Assembly (NCBI RefSeq): GCF_004569635.1
Contig: NZ_SPOZ01000011.1
Span: 1 to 64,000, forward strand
DNA: 64,000 nt
Direction of reading: 5' to 3'
DNA from: Streptococcus sp. LYSM12
GTDB taxonomy: Bacteria; Bacillota; Bacilli; Lactobacillales; Streptococcaceae
This document shows, one piece after another, positions 8,762 through 16,599 of this stretch. The notes beneath the pieces were generated by a model. The model had not been told where the DNA came from. It did not search any database and saw nothing but the letters and a program-made list of their open reading frames with translations. Within the stretch, counting starts at the first letter, position 1, and every line of letters starts with the position of its first letter. The translations under genes and the position numbers were made by a program.

Positions 8762-10632
8762 TTATTAAGGGTCTGTCGGAGCAACAGCAGCGTGCTGTTG
8801 AGCAACTACAAAAACGCTTGAATTTAGGGGATTGTCAGATTGACATCTCGCAACGTACGGGGCATTCCATTGTCCTTGAAGGGAAACAGGGACAGTATTG
8901 TCTCAAATATGACCAGCCTTTTCGTCTCTATCGAGGGCTCAGCCTATTAAAGGCAGCCTTGAGAGAGGGAGATGAGGTTTCTGTTAGAGAAGATGCAAGG
9001 TATGATCGGTTGGCTTACATGGCAGATTGCTCGCGCAATGCGGTATTAACAGTTGATGCCTGTAAGGAGATGATTGAACTGCTGGCTCTAATGGGTTACT
9101 CCACTTTTGAACTGTATATGGAAGATACTTATGAAATTGCAGAGCAACCCTACTTTGGCTACTTTAGAGGGAGATATACAGTTGAGGAATTAAGGGAGAT
9201 TGAGGCTTACGCCAATCTCTTTGACATGGAATTCGTTCCTTGTATCCAAACCCTTGCCCATTTGAGTGCCTTTGTAAAATGGCAGGTAAAAGAAGTGCAA
9301 GAATTACGGGATGTAGAAGATATTTTGCTCGTGGGTGAAGAAAAGGTCTACCAGTTGATTGATCAAATGTTTGCCAGCCTATCTCAGCTCAAGACACGTC
9401 GGATTAACATTGGTATGGATGAAGCTCATCTGGTTGGTTTAGGAAACTATTATGTGAAACATGGTGCTCGTGACCGCAGTCTTATCATGTGTGAACATTT
9501 GGATCAGGTCTTGACCTTGGCAGAACACTATGGATTTCATTGCCAAATGTGGAGTGATATGTTCTTCCGCTTGATGTCTACGACCGCTAACTACGATAGT
9601 GACTTGCAGATTCAACCAGAAACGCAGACTTACCTCGAGCAATTAAAGGATCGTGTGACCTTGGTGTATTGGGATTATTACCAGGATGCAAGTGAGAAAT
9701 ACGAGCGCAGTTTTGAGCGCCATTTGAACATTAGCTCTGATATTGCCTTTGCAGGTGGAGCCTGGAAGTGGATTGGCTTTACACCGCAAAATCATTTCAG
9801 TCGCATGATTGCAAGAGAAGCTCATCAGGCTTGTCAGAAGTATCAGGTCAAGGAAGTAATTGTGACTGGTTGGGGAGACAATGGTGGGGAAACAGCCCAA
9901 TTTTCAATCCTTCCCACTTTGCAAGTCTGGGCAGAATTGACCTATCGTAATAATTTGGATCGAATTTCAGCCCATTTTGTGGCCAACACAGGTGTGACCT
10001 TTGAGGAGTTCATGCAGATCGATTTGGCAAATTTATTGCCACATATCCCTGAACATCTCAGTGGGATTAATCCAAACCGCTATATTTTCTATCAAGATAT
10101 TCTCTGTCCGTTGTTGGATCAGCATATTCTTGCAGAAGATGCAAAACATTTTCTCCAATCGGCAACCAAGCTAGCAACGATTGCACAAACAGCAGGAGAG
10201 TTTGCCTATCTGTTTGAGACCCAAGCCCAGCTTAACCGCATACTCGCTGTGAAAGCCCGTCTGCCAAAGGACATCCGTAAGGCCTATGACCAAGGGGATA
10301 AAGCCAGTTTATTAGCCTATGCTGAAACAGACTTGGCACAGCTCGAAGTAGCCTTGGTACAATTTATAGACTGTTTCAGCCGTCAATGGTTACGGGAAAA
10401 CAAGGTCTTTGGTCTAGATACGGTAGACATTCGCATGGGTGGTTTGCTACAGCGTGTGCGTCGTGCTAAGGAACGTCTAACGCGCTATGCCAAGGGCGAG
10501 TTGGAAAGTCTAGCCGAATTGGAAGAGGTACTATTGCCATTTACTGATGTCTACGCAGGTGAGAGCCCAACAGCTACTGCCGCCAATCAATGGCAATTCA
10601 TTGCCACCGCTTCAACTATCTATACAATTTAA
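8755..10632 (+). CDS. GH20 beta-N-acetylhexosaminidase (GH20C type)
   Basis: A 625-residue intracellular hexosaminidase related to pneumococcal GH20C (SP_2141), which removes terminal beta-linked GlcNAc or GalNAc by substrate-assisted catalysis. The catalytic Asp-Glu pair lies in [16 protein letters not shown] near residue 220. [22 protein letters not shown] near 121 and [23 protein letters not shown] near 369 are the other conserved blocks. The ATG at 8755 overlaps the ROK stop and follows AGGAGG by 7 bp; a longer frame-compatible start would run deep into the ROK gene. It is the last gene of the mannosidase operon, and an IS remnant starts about 20 bp after its stop. No signal peptide. Confidence 0.92.
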   Translation: MVVIKGLSEQQQRAVEQLQKRLNLGDCQIDISQRTGHSIVLEGKQGQYCLKYDQPFRLYRGLSLLKAALREGDEVSVREDARYDRLAYMADCSRNAVLTVDACKEMIELLALMGYSTFELYMEDTYEIAEQPYFGYFRGRYTVEELREIEAYANLFDMEFVPCIQTLAHLSAFVKWQVKEVQELRDVEDILLVGEEKVYQLIDQMFASLSQLKTRRINIGMDEAHLVGLGNYYVKHGARDRSLIMCEHLDQVLTLAEHYGFHCQMWSDMFFRLMSTTANYDSDLQIQPETQTYLEQLKDRVTLVYWDYYQDASEKYERSFERHLNISSDIAFAGGAWKWIGFTPQNHFSRMIAREAHQACQKYQVKEVIVTGWGDNGGETAQFSILPTLQVWAELTYRNNLDRISAHFVANTGVTFEEFMQIDLANLLPHIPEHLSGINPNRYIFYQDILCPLLDQHILAEDAKHFLQSATKLATIAQTAGEFAYLFETQAQLNRILAVKARLPKDIRKAYDQGDKASLLAYAETDLAQLEVALVQFIDCFSRQWLRENKVFGLDTVDIRMGGLLQRVRRAKERLTRYAKGELESLAELEEVLLPFTDVYAGESPTATAANQWQFIATASTIYTI

Positions 10633-10649
10633 AAAGAGACTTCCTGTCA

Positions 10650-11465
10650 AGTCCCCATGTAAAATGGACCGTAAAAAAAGTAGTCATTTCCAAGGTATGC
10701 TTCCCTATATTCTACGGGAGGCATACCTTTTACTCTCTCTTGAGGTTTGTTATCGTTATACCAATCAATGTATAGCCGTTTCGTTTATTTTTAGTACTAG
10801 GCAAGGAGTCGCAGGTAGTTGAAATAGTTGATAACTATTTCAAGTGACAGATAAGAAAAGTGTAACTTTTCTCAATGGTACAGCAAGACGAGTGAACGAA
10901 GTCATAAAAATATAAACGAAATGACTATATTGCCTCATTTGCCGGATGAAACTGCTTCTATCTTTAGGTGGAAATAGTTTTAATGCGTCGCTCTTCACGT
11001 GAGAAAAGAAATTCTCGCAGGCTGCATTATCATAGCCATTCCCCTGACCAGAATGAGAAATGATCACACCATATTGGCCTAGTTTCGTACCAAACTGCTT
11101 ATCGTTTGCTTGTCCCTTACTCAACCAAAGGTAGTAAGAGGGTTTTGGGAAGCCGCAATAAGCACATAAACAAGGCAAGAGTAACGATGTTTCAGCCGAA
11201 TTTTGGGGACGACTAGTGGACTTAGTACCTCGTAAATCTGGATTTCACGGTATTTCCGTATCCAAGTCACTACCTGATTATCTGCTTTTACCCCATATTT
11301 TTGACGATAGAGGGCCTGCCACCGTTCCCACTGAGCTAGTCTTTGACGACCTGCAATTTGAACCCGGGGGATACGTTGTCAATGTGCTTCCTTTTGTAGC
11401 CATGAGAAAAGAACCTCCTTATAAGAATAGTATCTAACTTTTTGATACTGTCCATTATAAGTGGT
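10650..11465 (-). mobile_element. Deleted IS3-family element with a nested MITE
   Basis: Similar ends in inverted orientation, TGGACCGTAAAAAAAG (10665-10680) and CTTTTTGATACTGTCCA (11438-11454), with some similarity outside them, mark the element. On the minus strand it starts with an OrfA remnant (start near 11402, then RQRLAQWERWQALYRQKYG in another frame) and ends with OrfB pieces: SGQGNGYDNAACENFFSHVK, then SFIRQMRQ and, after the MITE, YIDWYNDNKPQERVKGMPP. Without the MITE the body is only about 650 bp, so about half a normal IS3 element is missing and it is dead. MITE 10771-10929 splits the transposase end. Confidence 0.85.
10771..10929 (+). repeat. 159-bp long-form MITE nested in the IS remnant
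   Basis: The ends are TATAGCCGTTTCGTTTA and TATAAACGAAATGACTATA. Between the core TTTAGTACTAGGCAAGGAG and the right end there is an extra segment with two hairpins, GAAATAGTT/AACTATTTC and AGAAAAGT/ACTTTTCT. Removing the element and one TA rejoins the transposase codons CAA-TAC-ATT-GAT-TGG (QYIDW), which proves insertion at TA. Confidence 0.95.
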
Positions 11466-11552
11466 TTTTTTCATATTTGTTTCTTTTTATTTTAACACGA
11501 TAATATTTTGTAAGTATTTTATAGCATTTACACATAAAATATTGTATAATAG

Positions 11553-11658
11553 TATAGTCGTTTCGTTTATCTTTTATTACTTCGTTAACTTACTTTGCCG
11601 TACTTTAGTACAGCCTGCAGCTCGTTGCCTAGTACTAAAAGCAAACTAAAGGACTATA
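11553..11658 (-). repeat. RUP-like MITE, 106 bp
   Basis: A full-length copy in reverse orientation, with ends TATAGTCGTTTCGTTTA and ACTAAAGGACTATA. It lies between a TATAAT at 11545-11550 and the first gene of the putative type VII lipase cassette, so it is probably transcribed as part of that leader. Confidence 0.88.
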
Positions 11659-11691
11659 GTATACACATACTTAAGTTATGGAGGCTAGGAC

Positions 11692-12096
11692 ATGAAAAAG
11701 AAAGCAATCATGTTACTAATGATTTTAGGAGGCTTGTTTATGGCATTTCGTTTGAATGGTACAATCCAAGAACAAAAAGAAGAACGGAATCGAGAATATG
11801 AAGTTCGTTTGGTTAAGGCCTTGAAAGATAGTTATAATGGCATAAGTGAGATAGTGATTAGAGATGTCGAATTTGAAGACAAGCCTACTAATTGGCATTG
11901 TCAGTTAATCATTTCATTTCCTGCTGGTAAGCAGATACAGTTTGGTACAAGTTACACGATATCTACGAACAAGTTTTCAACAGGTGGAATAAAACGAAAG
12001 CAGAATGGTGATTGGGAATATTTACAATCTCGCAAAGGAAAAACAATATCAGCAGTAAAAATTATTTATTCGAACGGTGAGGAGGGTTTTCAATGA
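11692..12096 (+). CDS. Small membrane-anchored protein, possible immunity protein of the lipase cassette
   Basis: A 134-residue protein that I do not recognise by family. Residues 1-20 (MKKKAIMLLMILGGLFMAFR) are a positively charged start and one hydrophobic segment, so it is probably anchored in the membrane with its body outside; there is no lipobox cysteine. Residues 30-134 predict an alpha/beta domain (KALKDSYNGISEIVIRDVEFED, then alternating strands), loosely like small cystatin-like folds. The stop overlaps the lipase start by 4 bp (ATGA), so the two are coupled. In Staphylococcus the type VII lipase TslA is neutralised by an accessory lipoprotein (TilA), and this protein could fill that role; inference from position. 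Confidence 0.55.
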   Translation: MKKKAIMLLMILGGLFMAFRLNGTIQEQKEERNREYEVRLVKALKDSYNGISEIVIRDVEFEDKPTNWHCQLIISFPAGKQIQFGTSYTISTNKFSTGGIKRKQNGDWEYLQSRKGKTISAVKIIYSNGEEGFQ

Positions 12097-13343
12097 GTTT
12101 TCAATATACAGACAAACAATTAAATATTCTAAACCAAGGTGAAAATGTTTATAGTATTAATGCAAATTATGCCAAAAGAAAAGATTTCGTTATTCTTACT
12201 GATTCAGAGATACCTTATGCTGGGGAAAGCAATACGATAGAAATTGATAATCAACAATTCAAAGTCATCAAAACTTACTCCGACCCCGAGACCGGTTTTG
12301 ACGGAATGGCAGTGGCTCCTATTGTGGACGGGGAGCCTGACTATGGTAGTGTCGCAGTTGTTGCAGCCGCAACTGATAATGAAACAGTCGATATGAAAAC
12401 GGCTCTCTGGGGAGATAGGGATTTCAAAAAGAATCGTGGGTATTATTTATCCGACCAGTACACTTCTGCAGAAGAGTTTGTCCAAGCAGTAATGGATGAT
12501 CCCAGAGTTCAAAATGTCATACAACTATCAGGTTATTCACAGTCTGCCTATATGATGAAAGTGGGAGCGAAGTTCGGGATTCCAACTACTACTTTTAACG
12601 CATGGTTTCATTATGGATCATTGAGTGAGGAAGAAAAAGAGTGTATCAGAAAAAATCCTGGTCTGTTTATTGACTATCGAAAGAAGAAAGATTCTGTTGT
12701 CTGGCTATCAGATGCGAACAATCCTACAATGACTGGATATGATGAGAGCCTAGGTACTATTTATTGGACAGCTGGGTCTAGCCACAGTATAGCAGATTGG
12801 GAGTTTGATGAAGAGACGGGACGTGTCTTAGATTCCAAGACAGGAAATCCCATGATTAGTGGTTCCACACAGGCATTTGTCCAGAGTACCCGCCAGATGT
12901 TTCAGTTCAACTCCTTAAAAGCTAACTGGAAACAAACAGGTGGCGGTTTGAGTTCAGAGGAAACAATTTTCCTTGATGCAGGTCAAAGTGCTATTTTAGG
13001 CTCTTCTATGGCAAGAGCAGCTAAGGTAGGTCTAGAGGAAATAACCAGCTTGAAGCAAAGAGTAGATAGTGAGGTGGAGGCAATTTGGTCTAAGGTTGAC
13101 TTTTCCGTCTATTCCCACCTCTCTTACTGGGAAGTGCAGGATATTTTTGCCTCTTATGGTGTGACTTATGAGCAGATAGTCAGTGACTTTTATGACGATA
13201 CGCAGGAAAAAGTCAAGGAGTTGGAGGAGTTGTCGACCACTTTTGAGATATTGAAGACAAAACTGGATAATGTGGTTAAAGAAAAGGTAGCTTTAGATAG
13301 TCAACTGGCAGGAGAATTTAGGACATGGTACAGGGAGTTGTAG
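12093..13343 (+). CDS. Putative type VII-secreted lipase with reversed domain order (TslA-like)
   Basis: A 416-residue protein. Residues 1-250 look like an alpha/beta-hydrolase lipase: FDGMAVAP and AVVAAATD strands near 69-93, a nucleophile elbow QLSGYSQSAYMM with Ser149 (GxSxS rather than GxSxG), a possible Asp in WLSDANNP (207) and a His in SSHSIADW (231). Residues 290-416 are almost all helix (AARAGLEEI-type start, then VKELEELSTTFEILKTKLDN), resembling an LXG-type targeting domain but at the C-terminus. That order is what I recall for S. aureus TslA. No signal peptide, consistent with type VII export. Two small helical genes follow with overlaps. No secretion-machine gene is in the window. 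The lipase fold is likely; the secretion route is inferred. Confidence 0.68.
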   Translation: MSFQYTDKQLNILNQGENVYSINANYAKRKDFVILTDSEIPYAGESNTIEIDNQQFKVIKTYSDPETGFDGMAVAPIVDGEPDYGSVAVVAAATDNETVDMKTALWGDRDFKKNRGYYLSDQYTSAEEFVQAVMDDPRVQNVIQLSGYSQSAYMMKVGAKFGIPTTTFNAWFHYGSLSEEEKECIRKNPGLFIDYRKKKDSVVWLSDANNPTMTGYDESLGTIYWTAGSSHSIADWEFDEETGRVLDSKTGNPMISGSTQAFVQSTRQMFQFNSLKANWKQTGGGLSSEETIFLDAGQSAILGSSMARAAKVGLEEITSLKQRVDSEVEAIWSKVDFSVYSHLSYWEVQDIFASYGVTYEQIVSDFYDDTQEKVKELEELSTTFEILKTKLDNVVKEKVALDSQLAGEFRTWYREL

Positions 13344-13744
13344 AGATATTACGGGACACCATTCGTCAAAAAGAGCGTGACCTTCTCGAAAAAGAAGAGG
13401 ATTACTACCGCCATAAAAGACGGCTGGAAGAGAGAGGGTTAGACTTGGCTGATCGTCGCCGTCGTCTATCGCTTCTCTTAGAACAGGAGCAGGAGAAAAT
13501 GGAGCGCTTGCTTATCCGCTATAAGGCTAGTCGAGAAGAGGCAGAGGGTTTCTACAGGAAAGTCCAAGAGCTACAAGATGAGTCAGAGTGGATTTATAAG
13601 GAGAAGAGCCAACAGCTAGAAGCTGAGATAGAAGAATGGAATCGCTTCTTTTATCATGATTGTAATCGGATAAAGAGAGAATTAAGGGACTTAAGGAGAA
13701 CCTACAATGACAGAGATTGTTCGTTATTATTCGCAAGAAGATAA
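13325..13744 (+). CDS. Small coiled-coil protein, likely toxin-targeting partner (DUF3958/LapB-like)
   Basis: A 139-residue highly charged helical protein; residues 10-115 form nearly continuous coiled coil (for example KEEDYYRHKRRLEERGLDL and KSQQLEAEIEEW), with no signal peptide and no membrane segment. It overlaps the lipase gene by 19 bp and the next gene by 38 bp, so all are made together. Small helical proteins encoded next to LXG toxins (Lap families such as DUF3958) bind the helical targeting domain to bring the toxin to the type VII machine; position and shape fit, but I cannot confirm the family. The C-terminus after residue 125 lies in the overlap and may be variable. Confidence 0.5.
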   Translation: MVQGVVEILRDTIRQKERDLLEKEEDYYRHKRRLEERGLDLADRRRRLSLLLEQEQEKMERLLIRYKASREEAEGFYRKVQELQDESEWIYKEKSQQLEAEIEEWNRFFYHDCNRIKRELRDLRRTYNDRDCSLLFARR

Positions 13745-14003
13745 TGGTGTAGAGCTTGCCGAGATCATTCGCTCTGTGCAGAAGCGCTATGCCCATGTGC
13801 AGGCAAGCCTCATTCGAGGAAATTATAAGACCCTCCAGCAGCAGTTTGAGCTGGACGGAAAGCATCTGACCTTGACTACGCAAGTTGCCATAAGGAGTAT
13901 TTATGGGCAGATAGATAGTGCTATTAAGGGAGAAGCTGGTGAAGCCCTCAAAAAGACAGTGGAGATGACACTTCCTAAATACGAGAAAGTGTTCTTGGAA
14001 TAA
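13707..14003 (+). CDS. Small helical WXG100-like protein (DUF3130/LapA-like)
   Basis: A 98-residue protein that predicts as two long helices (about residues 12-45 and 55-95), the size and shape of WXG100 or Lap partners. YGQID near residue 67 matches the YxxxD/E export motif of type VII substrates. It overlaps the preceding coiled-coil gene by 38 bp in a different frame and ends the cassette. In S. intermedius LXG systems a DUF3130 protein and a DUF3958 protein together carry the toxin; this pair could do the same for the lipase at 12093. Family assignment is from shape and context, not a confirmed match. Confidence 0.55.
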   Translation: MTEIVRYYSQEDNGVELAEIIRSVQKRYAHVQASLIRGNYKTLQQQFELDGKHLTLTTQVAIRSIYGQIDSAIKGEAGEALKKTVEMTLPKYEKVFLE

Positions 14004-14017
14004 AAAGAGTTTACAAG

Positions 14018-14200
14018 ATGTGAGGACGTAAGAGGGAGTGGGAAAGAACTCAAACCCCATAAGAAAGAGTTCGGTTTTTACCTTGTTTCCTGCATTCTAG
14101 CGGGTCTATTCCCAGACCATTTCACTCCCACCCCCGCATAGCTCCAACAGTCAAAGTAGTGACTGTTGGAGGTTGGAACTGAAGCTAACGAGTTCGCATC
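14018..14200. repeat. Composite palindromic intergenic repeat
   Basis: It includes AGGGAGTGGGAAAGAACTC, a later CATTCTAGCGGGTCTATTC and CCATTTCACTCCCACCCC, and the hairpin CTCCAACAGTCA/TGACTGTTGGAG at about 14140-14170. The reverse complement of the same series occurs at 35010-35140, and parts recur near 26370 and 37570. It may terminate the lipase operon. Confidence 0.6.
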
Positions 14201-14231
14201 AGTCGTAGAGGTCAGATTTGGAGTGTGATAC

Positions 14232-14420
14232 TCATTTAAAATCAAAATTAGCATTTCTTACTACTTCCTTAAGTTGTGCGGACGGATACGGAGTTTCATT
14301 CCTAATTTTCGAGCTAAAGGTTTTGAAAATCCCGTCCTCAGTCACAAGGTACTTATTGCCGGGGATACCACTACGGCTGAAGTAGTCTTTTAGCTCACTG
14401 CGTTTGCTTTCACTTGAAAA
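14232..14420 (-). pseudogene. Remnant of an unknown gene (C-terminal 62 codons)
   Basis: On the minus strand a frame without a start codon is open for about 62 codons to a TGA at 14234-14232. It contains SELKDYFSRSGIPGNKYLV and later SSKIRNETPYPSAQLKEVV. An in-frame TAG stands directly before it. The codon use looks protein-like, so this is probably the end of a decayed gene between the lipase cassette and the second 290-bp repeat. I do not recognise the family; it could be a fragment of an older toxin or immunity gene of the cassette. Confidence 0.45.
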
Positions 14421-14565
14421 CTAGTTTAAAAATTCGCTATTTTTGAAATTAGTTCAGTGTGAAACAGGAACAAATATGAGTAAAAAGCTCCAGTGGAGCT
14501 TTTTAGCCTGCTCCCTGAAAAAAGAGCAGGATTTCCTTTCCAACCGTTAACGGCAGGATAGCTAT

Positions 14566-14671
14566 TATAGTCATTTCGTTTACTTTTAGTACTAGGCAAG
14601 GAGCTGCAGGCTGTACTAGAGTACGGCAAAGCGAGTGAACGAAGGAACAAAAGATAAACGAAATAACTATA
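14566..14671 (+). repeat. RUP-like MITE, 106 bp
   Basis: Full-length copy with ends TATAGTCATTTCGTTTA and TAAACGAAATAACTATA, at the equivalent position to the copy at 1340 in the other 290-bp repeat. The two were therefore copied together rather than inserted independently. Confidence 0.9.
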
Positions 14672-14717
14672 AAGCAAGCAACCACTGCGTCAACATCATT
14701 CGGTTCATAAAGTGAGA

Positions 14718-14741
14718 AAGCTGGGACTGTTTGCCCAGCTT
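14718..14741 (-). terminator. Terminator hairpin downstream of the ABC exporter
   Basis: AAGCTGGG (14718-14725) pairs with CCCAGCTT (14734-14741). It is 23 bp beyond the exporter stop in that gene's direction. Confidence 0.55.
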
Positions 14742-14763
14742 CTTTATGTCCTCGTATTTGGCT

Positions 14764-16380
14764 CTATCTAAATCCGTCTGGAAAAACGAGCTCCTTGGTA
14801 AAGTAATGGGCTAGTTCGGGATGTGAGGTATGGGAAATCATAATAATGGTTAGCCCAGGTTGTTGAAGTAGCTCACGCTCGATGGCAATAGCTGTTTCTT
14901 TGTCAACGGCTGATGTACCTTCGTCGATTAAGATTATTTTTTGTCCACGTAGTAGCCCCCGTGCAAGTGCAATTCGTTGGCGTTGTCCCCCTGACAAGGA
15001 TTGTCCACGATCGCCAACTTCACGATGTAGGAAATCTTCAAATGGTTCATGTATGGTCAGTCCAGCTTGAAGGCAGGCGGCTTTGAGTTCTTTTTCTGAG
15101 AAGTCCTGGCCTAGGCAGAGATTTTCTTGTATTGTTGTTGAAAGTAGGTAGGCTTCCTGAGGGAGGAAGAGGATGTGTTGAGCAAGGTAATGCGTAGGCA
15201 AATCACGGATTTCTTGTCCGTAGAAAGTGATGCTCCCAGTGTAGTTTCGCAAGAAGCCCATGAGGATTTTCAGTAAGGTAGATTTACCACTTCCACTCTC
15301 ACCAGTAATGAGATACTTACCATTTTTTTCAAAACATAGCTGTATATCTTGGAAGATAGGATGCTGACCGTAGGCATAGCTCAAGTGATTGGCGGCTAAG
15401 GCAGGGCCATTTTTAGCTGTATGTGCCAGAGTAGGTGTAGTCGAAATGGTCGCAGATTTGGGAATGGTCTCTCGAAATTTTTGGAAAATCGGCTGACAGC
15501 CATGGACAAATGCTAGTTGACTACTCAGTTCCCCCAAGGTTGTAAAGATGATGCCTGTCAGAGCGCCCGTTGCTTCAATAGTACCAATCGAAACAAAGCC
15601 CTTAATGGCGAGATAGCCTGTAAAGATAGTCAGGGCGATTTGAAAAAAGATATTTCCTGTAAATCCGATTGCGCCAACGGCTGCTTCAAGGTGGGTCTGT
15701 TTGAGAATTACTTGCTTCAAAAGGAGGGAAGATTGAACGATGCGTCTGGGAATTTCTCTCAGCAAAGAAAGGGAGTAAAAGACGTCAAAGCCATTTAAAA
15801 TGGTCTCGCTGTCCTTGAGAAATTGTTCGTTCTGTTGGCTGGTTTTCAAGCTTACTTCCTGCATTTTCCTACCAAATAATTTGGGAATTGTCAGCATACA
15901 GGCCACAGAGATAAAGGTGACGACTACCAGAGACCAGTGGTAACGAAAGAGCATGATGACCGCAAGAATGGTTCCAGATATTCCTTTAATAATCTGAAAT
16001 AGGGGTTCAAAGCCCTGTTTATTGATGCTGTGAATATCATTGTTGAGCCAAGAAAGATAAGTATTGACAGATCGTTGATGATAGCTTTGGTAATCTGTTG
16101 CTGCTAGTTGTTGACTAATGTTTTTCCGAATAATGGTGTTAAGCTCCTGAATAAGCTTCATTTGATAGAGTTTGGTCAACCAGTTAAAAAAGATGAGGCT
16201 GCACCAGACCAACATTAAGTAGACTTCCTGCAAGAGGAATGCTTCCCAGCGTAGGGCAATCAGCTGATTCAAGGCTTCGGCATTGATGGTTGCTGCGTAG
16301 ACATGGCAGATTTGTCCAATAATCATCAGTAAACTAACGCCGATAAGTTTTGATTTTCGTTGCTTAAGAATCTCAAACAT
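14764..16380 (-). CDS. ABC exporter, fused membrane and ATPase domains
   Basis: A 538-residue half-transporter: about six membrane helices (residues 10-300) followed by an ATPase domain with Walker A GESGSGKST (about 364), signature LSGGQRQRIALARGLLRG, Walker B KIILIDEGTSAVD and the switch His in MISHTSH. The topology is that of lipid, peptide or drug exporters and works as a dimer, here presumably a homodimer because no partner gene is adjacent. A GGAGG seven bases upstream of the ATG at 16380 favours this start over another in-frame ATG 24 bp upstream. The gene stands alone, transcribed towards the 290-bp repeat and divergent from the sugar importer. Substrate unknown; a link to the lipase cassette or to the N-glycan genes is not shown. 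Confidence 0.85.
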   Translation of the reverse strand: MFEILKQRKSKLIGVSLLMIIGQICHVYAATINAEALNQLIALRWEAFLLQEVYLMLVWCSLIFFNWLTKLYQMKLIQELNTIIRKNISQQLAATDYQSYHQRSVNTYLSWLNNDIHSINKQGFEPLFQIIKGISGTILAVIMLFRYHWSLVVVTFISVACMLTIPKLFGRKMQEVSLKTSQQNEQFLKDSETILNGFDVFYSLSLLREIPRRIVQSSLLLKQVILKQTHLEAAVGAIGFTGNIFFQIALTIFTGYLAIKGFVSIGTIEATGALTGIIFTTLGELSSQLAFVHGCQPIFQKFRETIPKSATISTTPTLAHTAKNGPALAANHLSYAYGQHPIFQDIQLCFEKNGKYLITGESGSGKSTLLKILMGFLRNYTGSITFYGQEIRDLPTHYLAQHILFLPQEAYLLSTTIQENLCLGQDFSEKELKAACLQAGLTIHEPFEDFLHREVGDRGQSLSGGQRQRIALARGLLRGQKIILIDEGTSAVDKETAIAIERELLQQPGLTIIMISHTSHPELAHYFTKELVFPDGFR

Positions 16381-16474
16381 CAGATACCTCCATTTTGCGT
16401 TCATTTTAATAGTTTTTACTAAAAAAGCTAGTTACAAATTATAGAAAAAACTCTCATTGTTTTAAATATTGAAG

Positions 16475-16521
16475 AAAGTTCTATTTCGTTTCTATAGGAT
16501 TTAAAAAATTTGTAGAACTTT
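16475..16521. promoter_or_regulatory. Inverted repeat upstream of the importer operon
   Basis: AAAGTTCTA (16475-16483) and TAGAACTTT (16513-16521) are perfect 9-bp arms 29 bp apart. They lie between the divergent exporter and the importer operon, a suitable place for the binding of an AraC-type response regulator such as the one at 25042. No direct evidence for binding. Confidence 0.35.
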
Positions 16522-16570
16522 TTCTATAAATAGTAGTTAATACGTTAGTAGAAAAGGAGATATACTATTA

Positions 16571-16586
16571 ATGTAAACGTTAACAA
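16571..16586 (+). promoter_or_regulatory. cre site of the glycan importer operon
   Basis: ATGTAAACGTTAACAA matches the CcpA-binding consensus WTGNAANCGNWWNCAW at every fixed position and lies 14 bp before the first permease gene, just after a possible -10 (TATACT, 16561-16566). CcpA bound here would block transcription when preferred sugars are present. Confidence 0.75.
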
Positions 16587-16599
16587 AGGAGGGGTTTGG

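Larger units (their letters stand above)
14457..14745. repeat. 290-bp intergenic repeat, copy 2
   Basis: Same-orientation copy of 1226-1519 with about 90 percent identity by eye, including the MITE at the same site and the terminal hairpin. It lies downstream of the minus-strand ABC exporter gene. Recombination between the copies would delete about 13.2 kb (GH92 to the lipase cassette). Confidence 0.85.

Noticed and set aside
10840-11178. 112-residue open frame as a gene
   Set aside because: It is a chimera of a decayed transposase and MITE sequence.
11216-11437. Plus-strand frame of 73 residues
   Set aside because: It is the antisense of the OrfA remnant of the IS3-family element.
11692-14003. 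Prophage lysis or tail module
   Set aside because: The lipase and helical partners do not resemble holin, endolysin or tail proteins, and there are no other phage genes.
13527-14060. 177-residue minus-strand frame
   Set aside because: It is the antisense of two coiled-coil genes whose own frames overlap in operon fashion with the lipase gene.
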